This document shows positions 8,321-15,589 of a stretch of DNA of 64,000 nucleotides, in pieces; position 1 is the first letter of the stretch, and each line of letters opens with the position of its first letter. The notes under the pieces were generated by a model. The model had not been told where the DNA came from, ran no database searches, and saw only the letters and a list, made by a program, of their open reading frames with translations. The stretch is from Bacteroidia bacterium (GTDB lineage: Bacteria; Bacteroidota; Bacteroidia; Flavobacteriales; Flavobacteriaceae). Position numbers and translations under genes: made by a program. The DNA is taken from assembly GCA_030428705.1 (NCBI GenBank), contig JAUIDI010000002.1, positions 744,001 through 808,000 on the forward strand, in the 5' to 3' direction.

Positions 8321-9208
8321 TCAATCCGTAATCCATATGGCCTTGGTTTCCTTGTCGCTCACAGAAATAAGCCTTGGCCTTGGAGTACTTCCGTCAAAAA
8401 TCAATTTCGAGGCGAACAATAGTTTTTCATCGCCTCTAAAAGCAACCCAATGGGGTGTATTGGGGGTATCTAACTGTCTGACTATTTCCTTGTTTCCGTT
8501 TTCATCGATACTATAAAAGCATCTTTTTCCCCAATAAGCCAATAACAATTTTCCGTCCGAATAATCGATATCGAAGATTTGATTCCTACCCAAGGGAGGT
8601 TCATCCACATTTTCCTCTGTCAGGTTTTTCCATTCCCTAAAAACATTGCCTTGATTATCGGTCAACCAACATCTATCATCGGCCAATAAAAGAATGTCAC
8701 CATCGTTCAAAAATCTTACTCTTTTCACTTCATGTCCAAATTCGAGAAAAGGTTTTGGAGTCTTCCCTTTTTTCAATCTTAAAATTTCCGGATAACTACA
8801 AAAAACTATTTCATCATCCGAAAGCATTGCGAAACCACCCTCACCAATCCTCCATTCATCCCTGAACCAAGGCCAAATTTCTTCAAATTCGCCATCTAAA
8901 GACCCTTTCAAAACCCTTGCCTCAAAAGTGTCATTCTCTTCGACGTATTTTCTTTCGATGAGATAAACTGTTCTGTTCTTGGCATAGGCCATAAAATCAC
9001 TTGCGGGAAACTTTGAGGTTATCAACGGTCTAGGTTCCGTACCTTCCTTCCAAATCATGATACAAGCATGATGGCCCTCGTCTTGAACAGGATTGACGTA
9101 TGACCAAATCACATAATCGTCTACAACGGTCAAATTACCGGTCGGGTGCGCCTGAACCTTGAACGCAAACATTACGATCGTAAATAAGGAAATGGCTCTT
9201 AAATACAT
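8321..9208 (-). CDS. Secreted protein of unknown function, probably beta-propeller-like
   Basis: The 295-residue product opens with a signal peptide (MYLRAISLFTIVMFAFKVQA then HPTGN). The rest is rich in short beta-strand repeats with turns such as LSDDEIVFC, LNDGDILLLADDRCW and YSDGKLLLAYWGKRC, a spacing that resembles a propeller or WD-like repeat protein. I do not recognise a named family. It follows hmgA after 15 bases on the same strand, so it is likely the second gene of that operon. Nothing in the sequence ties it to tyrosine catabolism. Confidence 0.75.
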   Translation of the reverse strand: MYLRAISLFTIVMFAFKVQAHPTGNLTVVDDYVIWSYVNPVQDEGHHACIMIWKEGTEPRPLITSKFPASDFMAYAKNRTVYLIERKYVEENDTFEARVLKGSLDGEFEEIWPWFRDEWRIGEGGFAMLSDDEIVFCSYPEILRLKKGKTPKPFLEFGHEVKRVRFLNDGDILLLADDRCWLTDNQGNVFREWKNLTEENVDEPPLGRNQIFDIDYSDGKLLLAYWGKRCFYSIDENGNKEIVRQLDTPNTPHWVAFRGDEKLLFASKLIFDGSTPRPRLISVSDKETKAIWITD

Positions 9209-9223
9209 GGCACTTCCGAAATT

Positions 9224-10381
9224 TTATTCCAACCAACTCTGATAATACTTGCCATCATCGATATCCAAAGCGGCCTGCGTCAATTGCAATGGTTTGAACG
9301 TATCGATCATTACGGCCAGTTCCTCGGTACCCTTTTTACCGATACTTGCCTCATAAGTGCCTGGGTGCGGCCCATGTGGAATTCCTGCCGGATGCAATGA
9401 AATATAGCCTTGATCGATACCCTTTCTGCTCATAAAATCGCCATCGACATAATATAAGACTTCATCGGAATCTATATTCGAGTGATTATAGGGTGCCGGT
9501 ATTGCCTCGGGGTGGTAATCGTACAATCGCGGACAAAATGAACATACTACGAATGCTGAGGTTTCAAAAGTCTGGTGTACCGGGGGCGGTTGGTGTACAC
9601 GACCCGTAATGGGCTCGAAATTATGAATGGAGAATCCGTATGGAAAATTATAACCGTCCCAACCTATGATATCGAAAGGATGTGTCGCGTATATCAGATG
9701 GTGCAATTGCCCTTGTTTCTTGACCTTTATCAAAAACTCGCCGGTCTCGTCATAGGTCTGTAAATTTTGGGGCAACTTAAAATCCCGTTCACAGAAGGGG
9801 GAATGTTCCAAATGTTGCCCGAACCAGTTGCGATACCTTTTCGGGGTGTATATCGGATGATACGATTCGGTAATCAAAAGCCTATTGTCTTCGGTATCGA
9901 ATTCAATCTGATAGATCATTCCTCTCGGAATCAAAAGATAATCACCGTATTCGAACGGAATCTCCCCGAGCATGGTCTTTAACGTTCCCGTTCCTTTATG
10001 GACAAACAGAAGTTCATCGGCATCGGTATTCTTATAAAAATAATCGGTCATTGACCGCTTCGGTGCCGCAAGCCCGATATGCACATCGTTATTGAACAGC
10101 ACGACCTTTCTACTTTCCAAAAAATCATCCTTGGGTCTGACTTCCAGTCCTTTCAATAATCGTGATTTGATATTGTATTCAACCGCTGCCCTTGGGGAAA
10201 TGTCCAAGGTCTTGCCCACCTTTTTAATTTGTGTCGGTCTGTGCAAGTGGTACATCAACGACGACATTCCGTCAAAGCCGATCGTTCCGAAAAGTTGCTC
10301 ATAGTGAAGCGTACCATCTTCTTTTTTGAACTGCGTATGTCGTTTTTGGGGAATTCTTCCAAGTTTGTGATACAACGGCAT
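9224..10381 (-). CDS. hmgA: Homogentisate 1,2-dioxygenase
   Basis: HmgA cleaves the aromatic ring of homogentisate to maleylacetoacetate in tyrosine and phenylalanine degradation, using Fe(II) and O2. The cupin-fold protein has GRVHQPPPVHQTFETS, the probable iron ligands His300 and Glu307 in YNHSNIDSDEVLYYVDGDF, and a further ligand histidine in LHPAGIPHGPHPG near residues 330-339. At 385 residues it is shorter than the about 440-residue proteobacterial and human enzymes, as is common in Bacteroidota. It sits opposite the hut genes; maleylacetoacetate isomerase and fumarylacetoacetase are not adjacent. Confidence 0.93.
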   Translation of the reverse strand: MPLYHKLGRIPQKRHTQFKKEDGTLHYEQLFGTIGFDGMSSLMYHLHRPTQIKKVGKTLDISPRAAVEYNIKSRLLKGLEVRPKDDFLESRKVVLFNNDVHIGLAAPKRSMTDYFYKNTDADELLFVHKGTGTLKTMLGEIPFEYGDYLLIPRGMIYQIEFDTEDNRLLITESYHPIYTPKRYRNWFGQHLEHSPFCERDFKLPQNLQTYDETGEFLIKVKKQGQLHHLIYATHPFDIIGWDGYNFPYGFSIHNFEPITGRVHQPPPVHQTFETSAFVVCSFCPRLYDYHPEAIPAPYNHSNIDSDEVLYYVDGDFMSRKGIDQGYISLHPAGIPHGPHPGTYEASIGKKGTEELAVMIDTFKPLQLTQAALDIDDGKYYQSWLE

Positions 10382-10584
10382 GATAATAAAAATTTAGTCT
10401 TTCATAAAAATACGATAAATGGCATGTTTATTAATACCCTGAACAAGATTTGTGGTCTTCTCAAACTTTGGCATTCCAAAGGCTTAATTCTGAACAAAAC
10501 TGTTGAAACCGTAGTAAAAGATTCACGGAATTAACGAATTTGTCCTAAAATCTTCATCGGGACGGGAAAAAGGTTTGAACAAAC

Positions 10585-10614
10585 AAAAAAAGCCTTCCTT
10601 TATGGAAAGCCTTT
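10585..10614 (-). terminator. Rho-independent terminator of the usp gene; rest of gap 10382-10745 otherwise empty
   Basis: Read on the minus strand, AAAGGCTTTCC-ATAAA-GGAAGGCTTT forms an 11-bp stem (two G-U pairs) followed by a run of T. It lies 130 bases after the usp stop at 10746 and ends that transcript before hmgA. A weaker stem (CCCTGACC/GGTTCGGG) occurs at 10622-10645. In the remainder of the 364-base gap 10382-10745 I see no gene and no clear hmgA promoter. Confidence 0.8.
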
Positions 10615-10745
10615 CATTGGCCCTGACCTAACTAAAGGTTCGGGTTACAACACAACACAGCAAAGATAGTAAAGGTTTTGACAATCACCAACCATATACA
10701 GTCAAACTAAAAACCCATTCAAAAGAGACTTCCCCGAAGACCAAA

Positions 10746-11648
10746 TCAATCGGAAATTGACATCACATGCTGCTCTTTATTTACTGAATATCCGCCCATC
10801 CCCAATTCTGGTATGACCAATAAAGGAATCTGCGTGTGAAAGGCTATACGCTTTATCACAGGTTCACGGGTAATTTTTTCCATATAACTGTGCTGATAAT
10901 TGAGCATAGCTAGTAGATGGATGTCCAACTCGTTAGTAAAGACCTCAAGGGTTTTGGAAACGGAATTCAATTCCGAGACCGTATGCACATAATGTTCGAC
11001 GTCTTTAAGATACTTGCGAAGCATGTTCAAATTGAACTGCTGCAGTTCTGTCAATGCCTTGATTTCATGCTGCACATGAACGATCCGAATCGTCGCTCCA
11101 AAGGTGTTTGCCATTTCCAGCAAGGGTTGCAGTTCTGATTGGGTGAAGAATCTGTTAAAATCGGTCGCAAAGGCTATCTCATTAGGGGTCATAAACCCGA
11201 AATGTTGTGGGACGGCCAAAACCGGACAGTTTTTTACGGCCTTGATAATCCGTACCGTATTGCTACCCATAAACACTTCTTCTAGACCCGAGGCTCCTTT
11301 GGTTCCGGTTACCACCAAATCAATATCGTGTTCTTCGATTGTTTCTTTAATCTCGTCTACTAATAGGCTAAAAGAAGAAATGCACGTAAAACTGTGGTTT
11401 CGATGGTCATAAGTGGTCTTGATCCGCTTCAACGTCTCCCCCAAACCTCGGTTCGAATGTAGCCGTGCCCCATCTTCGGACGTGACACTGTTTGAAGTGG
11501 AAGCCATAAACCGACTGCTGGCTATTGCCGGAGTATAGGCATTCAATAAATGAAAAGTACACTCCTCATTTTTAAAGAGTTCAATAGCATACCGAATCGC
11601 ATTCCAGGCATTGTCTGAAAAATCGGTAGGTATTAGAATATTCTTCAT
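10746..11648 (-). CDS. Universal stress protein, tandem UspA domains
   Basis: The 300-residue product has two Usp domains. The first starts MKNILIPTDFSDNAWNAIRY and has the ATP-binding pattern GTKGASGLEEVFMGSNTVRI (G-x2-G-x9-G-S/T). The second, from about residue 155, is degenerate: its TDFN start is kept but the glycine-rich loop is lost. It is preceded by an Fnr-type box and -7 element (11674-11720), which suggests induction at low oxygen together with the cbb3 and nos genes. A clear terminator follows. Confidence 0.9.
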   Translation of the reverse strand: MKNILIPTDFSDNAWNAIRYAIELFKNEECTFHLLNAYTPAIASSRFMASTSNSVTSEDGARLHSNRGLGETLKRIKTTYDHRNHSFTCISSFSLLVDEIKETIEEHDIDLVVTGTKGASGLEEVFMGSNTVRIIKAVKNCPVLAVPQHFGFMTPNEIAFATDFNRFFTQSELQPLLEMANTFGATIRIVHVQHEIKALTELQQFNLNMLRKYLKDVEHYVHTVSELNSVSKTLEVFTNELDIHLLAMLNYQHSYMEKITREPVIKRIAFHTQIPLLVIPELGMGGYSVNKEQHVMSISD

Positions 11649-11673
11649 CTTGTCTTTTTAAGAAACAGTGATG

Positions 11674-11720
11674 TAAAACTAGAACAAGACAAAAACCGAA
11701 ACTATGACATATATCAGGTT
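11674..11720 (-). promoter_or_regulatory. Fnr-type box and -7 element upstream of usp
   Basis: The box at 11701-11720 has the core TGA-CATATA-TCA (11705-11716). On the minus strand a -7-like TAGTTTTA lies at 11681-11674. Box centre to -7 centre is 33 bp, the same as at the five other sites, and the usp start codon follows 25 bases downstream. The element lies between usp and the divergent 61-residue protein; only the usp direction has the matching geometry. Confidence 0.72.
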
Positions 11721-11799
11721 TTGGAATAGCTTTGGCATAGCTCTTGGAATATTGTAAAGTATTCATTTTTAATAGTTTAACATTCTAAAATCTTAGATT

Positions 11800-11985
11800 A
11801 TGAAGAAAGAACCTGTCAAAGTTTCACTTATCGAAAGGGGAAATGACAATCTGTACAAAATTAAGTTTCCTAATCTAAAAATCCCCGTCGAAGTGAACGA
11901 AGAACTCTACCAAAAAATGCTGCACAGTAATCAATACCGGTTTGTAAATCGATTTACTGGTAGGGCAAAACAGCATTCGGCATAG
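11800..11985 (+). CDS. Small 61-residue protein, conserved-type hypothetical
   Basis: MKKEPVKVSLIERGNDNLYK begins a basic, soluble 61-residue protein with no signal or membrane segment. It is predicted to form short beta strands (YKIKFPNLKIPVEV) and a helix (NEELYQKMLHS). I do not recognise the family. It is accepted as real because it is isolated, has a proper leader after the divergent usp promoter region, and is followed 25 bases later by a strong terminator. Its position opposite a stress gene suggests a stress role, but this is only context. Confidence 0.65.
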   Translation: MKKEPVKVSLIERGNDNLYKIKFPNLKIPVEVNEELYQKMLHSNQYRFVNRFTGRAKQHSA

Positions 11986-12010
11986 AACCCTGTCAAATAA
12001 TCAAAAATGA

Positions 12011-12042
12011 AAATGCCCAAATAGCTAGCTATTTGGGCATTT
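12011..12042. terminator. Bidirectional terminator, perfect 32-bp palindrome
   Basis: Arms AAATGCCCAAATAGCT and AGCTATTTGGGCATTT are perfectly complementary with no spacer. It lies between the convergent 61-residue gene (ends 11985) and the crp/fnr gene (ends 12078), with A/T-rich flanks on both sides, so it can end transcription from either direction. Confidence 0.85.
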
Positions 12043-12077
12043 CATATATCGTATCACGACCAAGCTATTGGTTTATG

Positions 12078-12773
12078 TTAAAACCCCTCCACCAAATCCA
12101 AAAGCTTGCGTTCTTCCATCACGCCTATCTTCTTGCCCGAAGTCTTGATAAGGCCATTTTTCTTGAAGTCTGAAATAATTCGAATACATGATTCTGTAGC
12201 CGTACCTACCACATTGGCATAATCTTCTCGTGAAAGGGTCAAGTTTAAAAATCCGTCACCGTCCTCGCCATAATTATTCTTGAGGTACAAAAAGGCCTCG
12301 GCCATACGCTGCTTGACCGTTTTTTGAGACATATTTACGATAACGTCATCGGCTTCCTTTAGGTCATGGGCCATGTGCCGCAAGACTTCTACGGCAAAAT
12401 TAGGGTTCGTGTTCAACGTATTGGATATAATTTCCTTCGGAATAAAGCAGACCTCCATATCGCTAATGGCCACGGCACTTAAATTGGTCGATTCTTCTGC
12501 TATGACCGAACGTTGTCCCATTACTTCTCCCTTACTGGCCAATTTCACGATTTGATCCTTACCGTTCGCACTGAGCTTTGACAATTTGGAAACCCCGTCA
12601 CGAACACAGAATACTCCGTCCAATTTTTCGCCTTCTTCAAAAAGTGCCTCACCTTTCTTGACTTTTTTAAAAACCTTGGAGTCAGAAACCTTTTTCAGTT
12701 CATCCTTACTCATCGCACGGAGCGCATTGAACTGTCTGATAATGCAATTTTCACACCTACTTTCCATCTCCAA
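12078..12773 (-). CDS. Crp/Fnr family transcriptional regulator, Fnr-like
   Basis: The 231-residue protein has a cyclic-nucleotide-binding-type beta-roll (about 30-125), a long dimer helix and a C-terminal winged helix with recognition segment VVGTATESCIRIISDF. Cysteines at 7 and 10 (CENC) and 109 (VCFIP, aligned by eye with Fnr Cys122) recall the [4Fe-4S] ligands of E. coli Fnr. The third N-terminal cysteine is absent and an extra one is at 56. The recognition helix keeps the Fnr glutamate and arginine but has Ile where Fnr has Ser212. It is divergent from ccoI and is the natural candidate for binding the TGA-N6-TCA boxes in this region. Confidence 0.92.
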   Translation of the reverse strand: MEMESRCENCIIRQFNALRAMSKDELKKVSDSKVFKKVKKGEALFEEGEKLDGVFCVRDGVSKLSKLSANGKDQIVKLASKGEVMGQRSVIAEESTNLSAVAISDMEVCFIPKEIISNTLNTNPNFAVEVLRHMAHDLKEADDVIVNMSQKTVKQRMAEAFLYLKNNYGEDGDGFLNLTLSREDYANVVGTATESCIRIISDFKKNGLIKTSGKKIGVMEERKLLDLVEGF

Positions 12774-12823
12774 AATTTTTATACCTTAATAGCAAAGTTA
12801 GTAGCGGCAAGATACGCAAAACC

Positions 12824-12866
12824 TGACAATTATCATTTTTTGGAACGTCTTCACTTTGCACCTTTG
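12824..12866 (+). promoter_or_regulatory. Fnr-type box and -7 element upstream of ccoI
   Basis: The core TGA-CAATTA-TCA is at 12824-12835 and a -7 element CACCTTTG (consensus TAnnTTTG) at 12859-12866. The centre-to-centre distance is 33 bp. ccoI starts at 12888. The flanks of this box are weaker than at the other sites. The same box could also act on the divergent crp/fnr gene, but the spacing fits ccoI. Confidence 0.68.
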
Positions 12867-12887
12867 CCGAAGGTATAAGCAAATATA

Positions 12888-15284
12888 ATGGATAGACATA
12901 ATTGCTATCACTGTGGTGATGATTGTGGCTCCGAACCGATTGAATTCGACGAAAAAGAGTTCTGTTGCAACGGCTGCAAGACGGTTTACGAGATTTTTTC
13001 AAGTAATGACCTTTCGTACTATTATGACATCCAGGCAGCGGCAGGTGCCACCCCAAACGCAATCGAGGGGAAGTACGATTTTCTTGACAATCTAGACATT
13101 GTTGAAAAGTTGACGGAATTCAATGATAACGACCTTCAAATTGTAAATCTTTACATTCCGCATATTCACTGTAGTTCGTGTATCTGGGTGCTTGAAAACC
13201 TGAAAAAGCTGAATGCCCATATTACCGATTCCCAAGTTGATTTTCCCAAAAAAACAATACGTGTATCGTACAAGAGCGCCTATATTTCACTTAAGGAATT
13301 GGTCCTATTACTGGCCCGTATAGGTTATGAACCTTACATTTCGTTAGATGATTTCGATAACGAGAAAAAAGGAAGTGATCGTAGTCTGGTTTACAAATTG
13401 GGCGTTGCCGGTTTCGCCTTTGGCAATGTGATGTTCCTTTCCTTTCCCGACTATTTTGACTTGTCCTCAAGTGCCGAATCTGGGGGTGAGTTTTGGCTCA
13501 ACCGCTATGAGGATGTTTTTCGTTGGTTGATGTTCGCTTTTTCGCTTCCCGTTGTCTTCTATGCCGGAAGAGATTATTTTATTTCGGCCTACAAGGGCCT
13601 CCGTTCTAAAATATTGAACATCGATGTGCCCATTGCCCTAGGCATTCTTGTACTTTTCCTGCGTAGTACCATTGAAATCATATTCGATTGGGGAAGCGGT
13701 TTTTTTGATTCGTTGACCGGACTGGTATTCTTTTTATTGTTGGGTAAATTCTTTCAGCAGAAGACCTATTCGTTTCTTTCTTTCGAGCGTGATTATAAAT
13801 CGTATTTTCCGATTGCCATAACCCGCATAGCCTCGAATGGAAAAGAAGAAAGTACCCAGGTACATGAAATCAAGAGAGGCGATAGATTGCTGATCCGCAA
13901 TGGCGAATTGATTCCTGTCGATGGCATCCTGATCAGTGGAAACGGCCGCATAGATTATAGTTTTGTCACCGGAGAATCGGATCCTGTCCGCAAAGAGTCG
14001 GGCGACAAGGTTTTTGCAGGCGGCAAACAATTGCAAGGCGCCATTGAGATGGAGGCTCTTAAGTCGGTTTCACAATCCTATTTGACACAACTTTGGGGCA
14101 ATTCTGTCTTTCAGGAAGACAAAGCGAGTAAGTTCCAAACCTTGACTGACAGCATCGGCAAGCGATTTACGCTCGCTGTATTGACAATAGCGACCGTGGC
14201 AACGGCCTTTTGGCTTTATTTGGATCCGAGCAAGGCCATAAACGTATTTACGGCAGTACTCATTATCGCCTGCCCTTGCGCGATTGCCCTCGCCGCACCA
14301 TTTACCCTGGGCAACATGTTAAGAATATTTGGCCGTAAAAAATTCTATCTAAAAGATACGCGAACAATCGAACAATTGGCCCAGATCGATACCGCTATTT
14401 TCGATAAGACCGGCACGATTACGACCACAAAAAGAAGTACCGCGACTTACGAAGGAATGCCTTTGACAGCACAGGAAGAGTCTCTTTTGAAAAATACACT
14501 TCGCGCTTCGAACCATCCATTGAGTAGGACTCTTTATGAACTGTTGGCCGAGCAGAATATCTACACTTTGGATGAATACGAAGAACATTTGGGCAAGGGC
14601 GTCGAAGGTACGAAAGGCGATGGCAGTATTAAAATTGGATCGGCCGATTTTGTCGGAAACCAGCAACCCTCGGACGCACTGAACACCTCTGTGCACATAA
14701 GCAGCAATGACGACTACAGGGGAAAATTTATATTTCATAATCAATATCGGGATGGGGTTTCTGAAGTATTTCAAGCCATGTCGGAAACATTGAATCTTGC
14801 CATTCTTTCAGGGGACAACGAGGGCGAGAAAACAAGGTTGGAAAAGCTGCTTCCAAAACTCACCCCTTTCTATTTCAACCAAAAGCCGGAACATAAGCTA
14901 AGGTTTATAAAATCATTGCAAGAAAAGAACAAACAAGTGTTGATGGTTGGTGATGGATTGAATGATGCGGGCGCCCTGGTGCAGGCCGATGTAGGTATTG
15001 CCATTTCTGAAAACGTGAACGTTTTCTCCCCGGCCTGTGATGGAATTTTGGATGCTTCGAAATTTCAGCAATTGTACGCGTATATTGTTGCATCCAAAAA
15101 GGCAATGAAAATTATTAAGCTGAGTTTTATACTGTCGTTAATATACAATCTGGTCGGACTCTATTTTGCTGTAACGGGTCAATTACAACCTGTAATCGCC
15201 GCCATTCTAATGCCATTGAGTTCTATTAGCGTAGTCGCCTTTACGACCTTGATGACCAACTTATTGGGAAGAAATTTGAAATAA
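12888..15284 (+). CDS. ccoI: Copper-translocating P-type ATPase for cbb3 oxidase assembly
   Basis: CcoI/FixI is a P1B-type ATPase that exports copper for the CuB site of cbb3 oxidase. The 798-residue protein starts with a cysteine-rich domain (CYHCGDDC, FCCNGCKTVY) typical of this subfamily, then an HMA-like domain with HIHCSSCIWVLENL. Eight membrane helices, the TGES actuator motif, the ion-pathway CPCAIALA, the phosphorylation site DKTGTIT and the hinge GDGLNDAGAL follow. It heads the cco gene set and has its own Fnr-type box. The next gene, ccoS, has a separate promoter 7 bases after the stop. Confidence 0.96.
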   Translation: MDRHNCYHCGDDCGSEPIEFDEKEFCCNGCKTVYEIFSSNDLSYYYDIQAAAGATPNAIEGKYDFLDNLDIVEKLTEFNDNDLQIVNLYIPHIHCSSCIWVLENLKKLNAHITDSQVDFPKKTIRVSYKSAYISLKELVLLLARIGYEPYISLDDFDNEKKGSDRSLVYKLGVAGFAFGNVMFLSFPDYFDLSSSAESGGEFWLNRYEDVFRWLMFAFSLPVVFYAGRDYFISAYKGLRSKILNIDVPIALGILVLFLRSTIEIIFDWGSGFFDSLTGLVFFLLLGKFFQQKTYSFLSFERDYKSYFPIAITRIASNGKEESTQVHEIKRGDRLLIRNGELIPVDGILISGNGRIDYSFVTGESDPVRKESGDKVFAGGKQLQGAIEMEALKSVSQSYLTQLWGNSVFQEDKASKFQTLTDSIGKRFTLAVLTIATVATAFWLYLDPSKAINVFTAVLIIACPCAIALAAPFTLGNMLRIFGRKKFYLKDTRTIEQLAQIDTAIFDKTGTITTTKRSTATYEGMPLTAQEESLLKNTLRASNHPLSRTLYELLAEQNIYTLDEYEEHLGKGVEGTKGDGSIKIGSADFVGNQQPSDALNTSVHISSNDDYRGKFIFHNQYRDGVSEVFQAMSETLNLAILSGDNEGEKTRLEKLLPKLTPFYFNQKPEHKLRFIKSLQEKNKQVLMVGDGLNDAGALVQADVGIAISENVNVFSPACDGILDASKFQQLYAYIVASKKAMKIIKLSFILSLIYNLVGLYFAVTGQLQPVIAAILMPLSSISVVAFTTLMTNLLGRNLK

Positions 15285-15290
15285 TCCTTG

Positions 15291-15337
15291 AACATGATAT
15301 ATGTCATGTTTATTAATAAAGCCGCGATGTAGTTTTA
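15291..15337 (+). promoter_or_regulatory. Fnr-type box and -7 element upstream of ccoS-ccoNOQP
   Basis: AACATGATATATGTCATGTT at 15291-15310 is a near-perfect palindrome (AACATGA-N6-TCATGTT) and the best box in the window. The -7-like TAGTTTTA is at 15330-15337, again 33 bp centre to centre. The ccoS start is at 15357. This places the activator at about -40, the class II position. Confidence 0.82.
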
Positions 15338-15356
15338 CATCCGAATTCAGGTAGGT

Positions 15357-15587
15357 ATGAGTGTTATTTATGTGTTATTGACAATCAGTATTGTTGTAGC
15401 CGTTATCTTTTTCATAGCCTTTATTTTGTCCGTTAAGAGCGGACAATACGATGACTCATATACCCCATCGGTACGTATGCTGTTTGAGGACGAATTGATA
15501 AAGTCTACAACGATTCCAACTTCTGGCGAAAAACTAAAAAATAAAAAACCTAACAAAGAGAAAACCCAACTAAATAAAAGAGTTTGA
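15357..15587 (+). CDS. ccoS: Cbb3-type oxidase assembly protein CcoS
   Basis: CcoS is a small single-span membrane protein needed for cofactor insertion into cbb3 oxidase. The 76-residue product has one N-terminal helix (VIYVLLTISIVVAVIFFIAF) followed by LSVKSGQYDD and the conserved acidic segment with the family pattern 'GQYDD...P..R.L.ED'. The C-terminal tail is lysine-rich. It lies between ccoI and ccoNO; the stop TGA at 15585-15587 is 2 bases before the ccoN start. Confidence 0.92.
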   Translation: MSVIYVLLTISIVVAVIFFIAFILSVKSGQYDDSYTPSVRMLFEDELIKSTTIPTSGEKLKNKKPNKEKTQLNKRV

Positions 15588-15589
15588 TT

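Noticed and set aside
11701-11747. Fnr-type activation of the 61-residue gene
   Set aside because: In the plus direction no good -7 element occurs at the 33-bp distance; TAGCTTTG at 11727-11734 is only 20 bp from the box centre.
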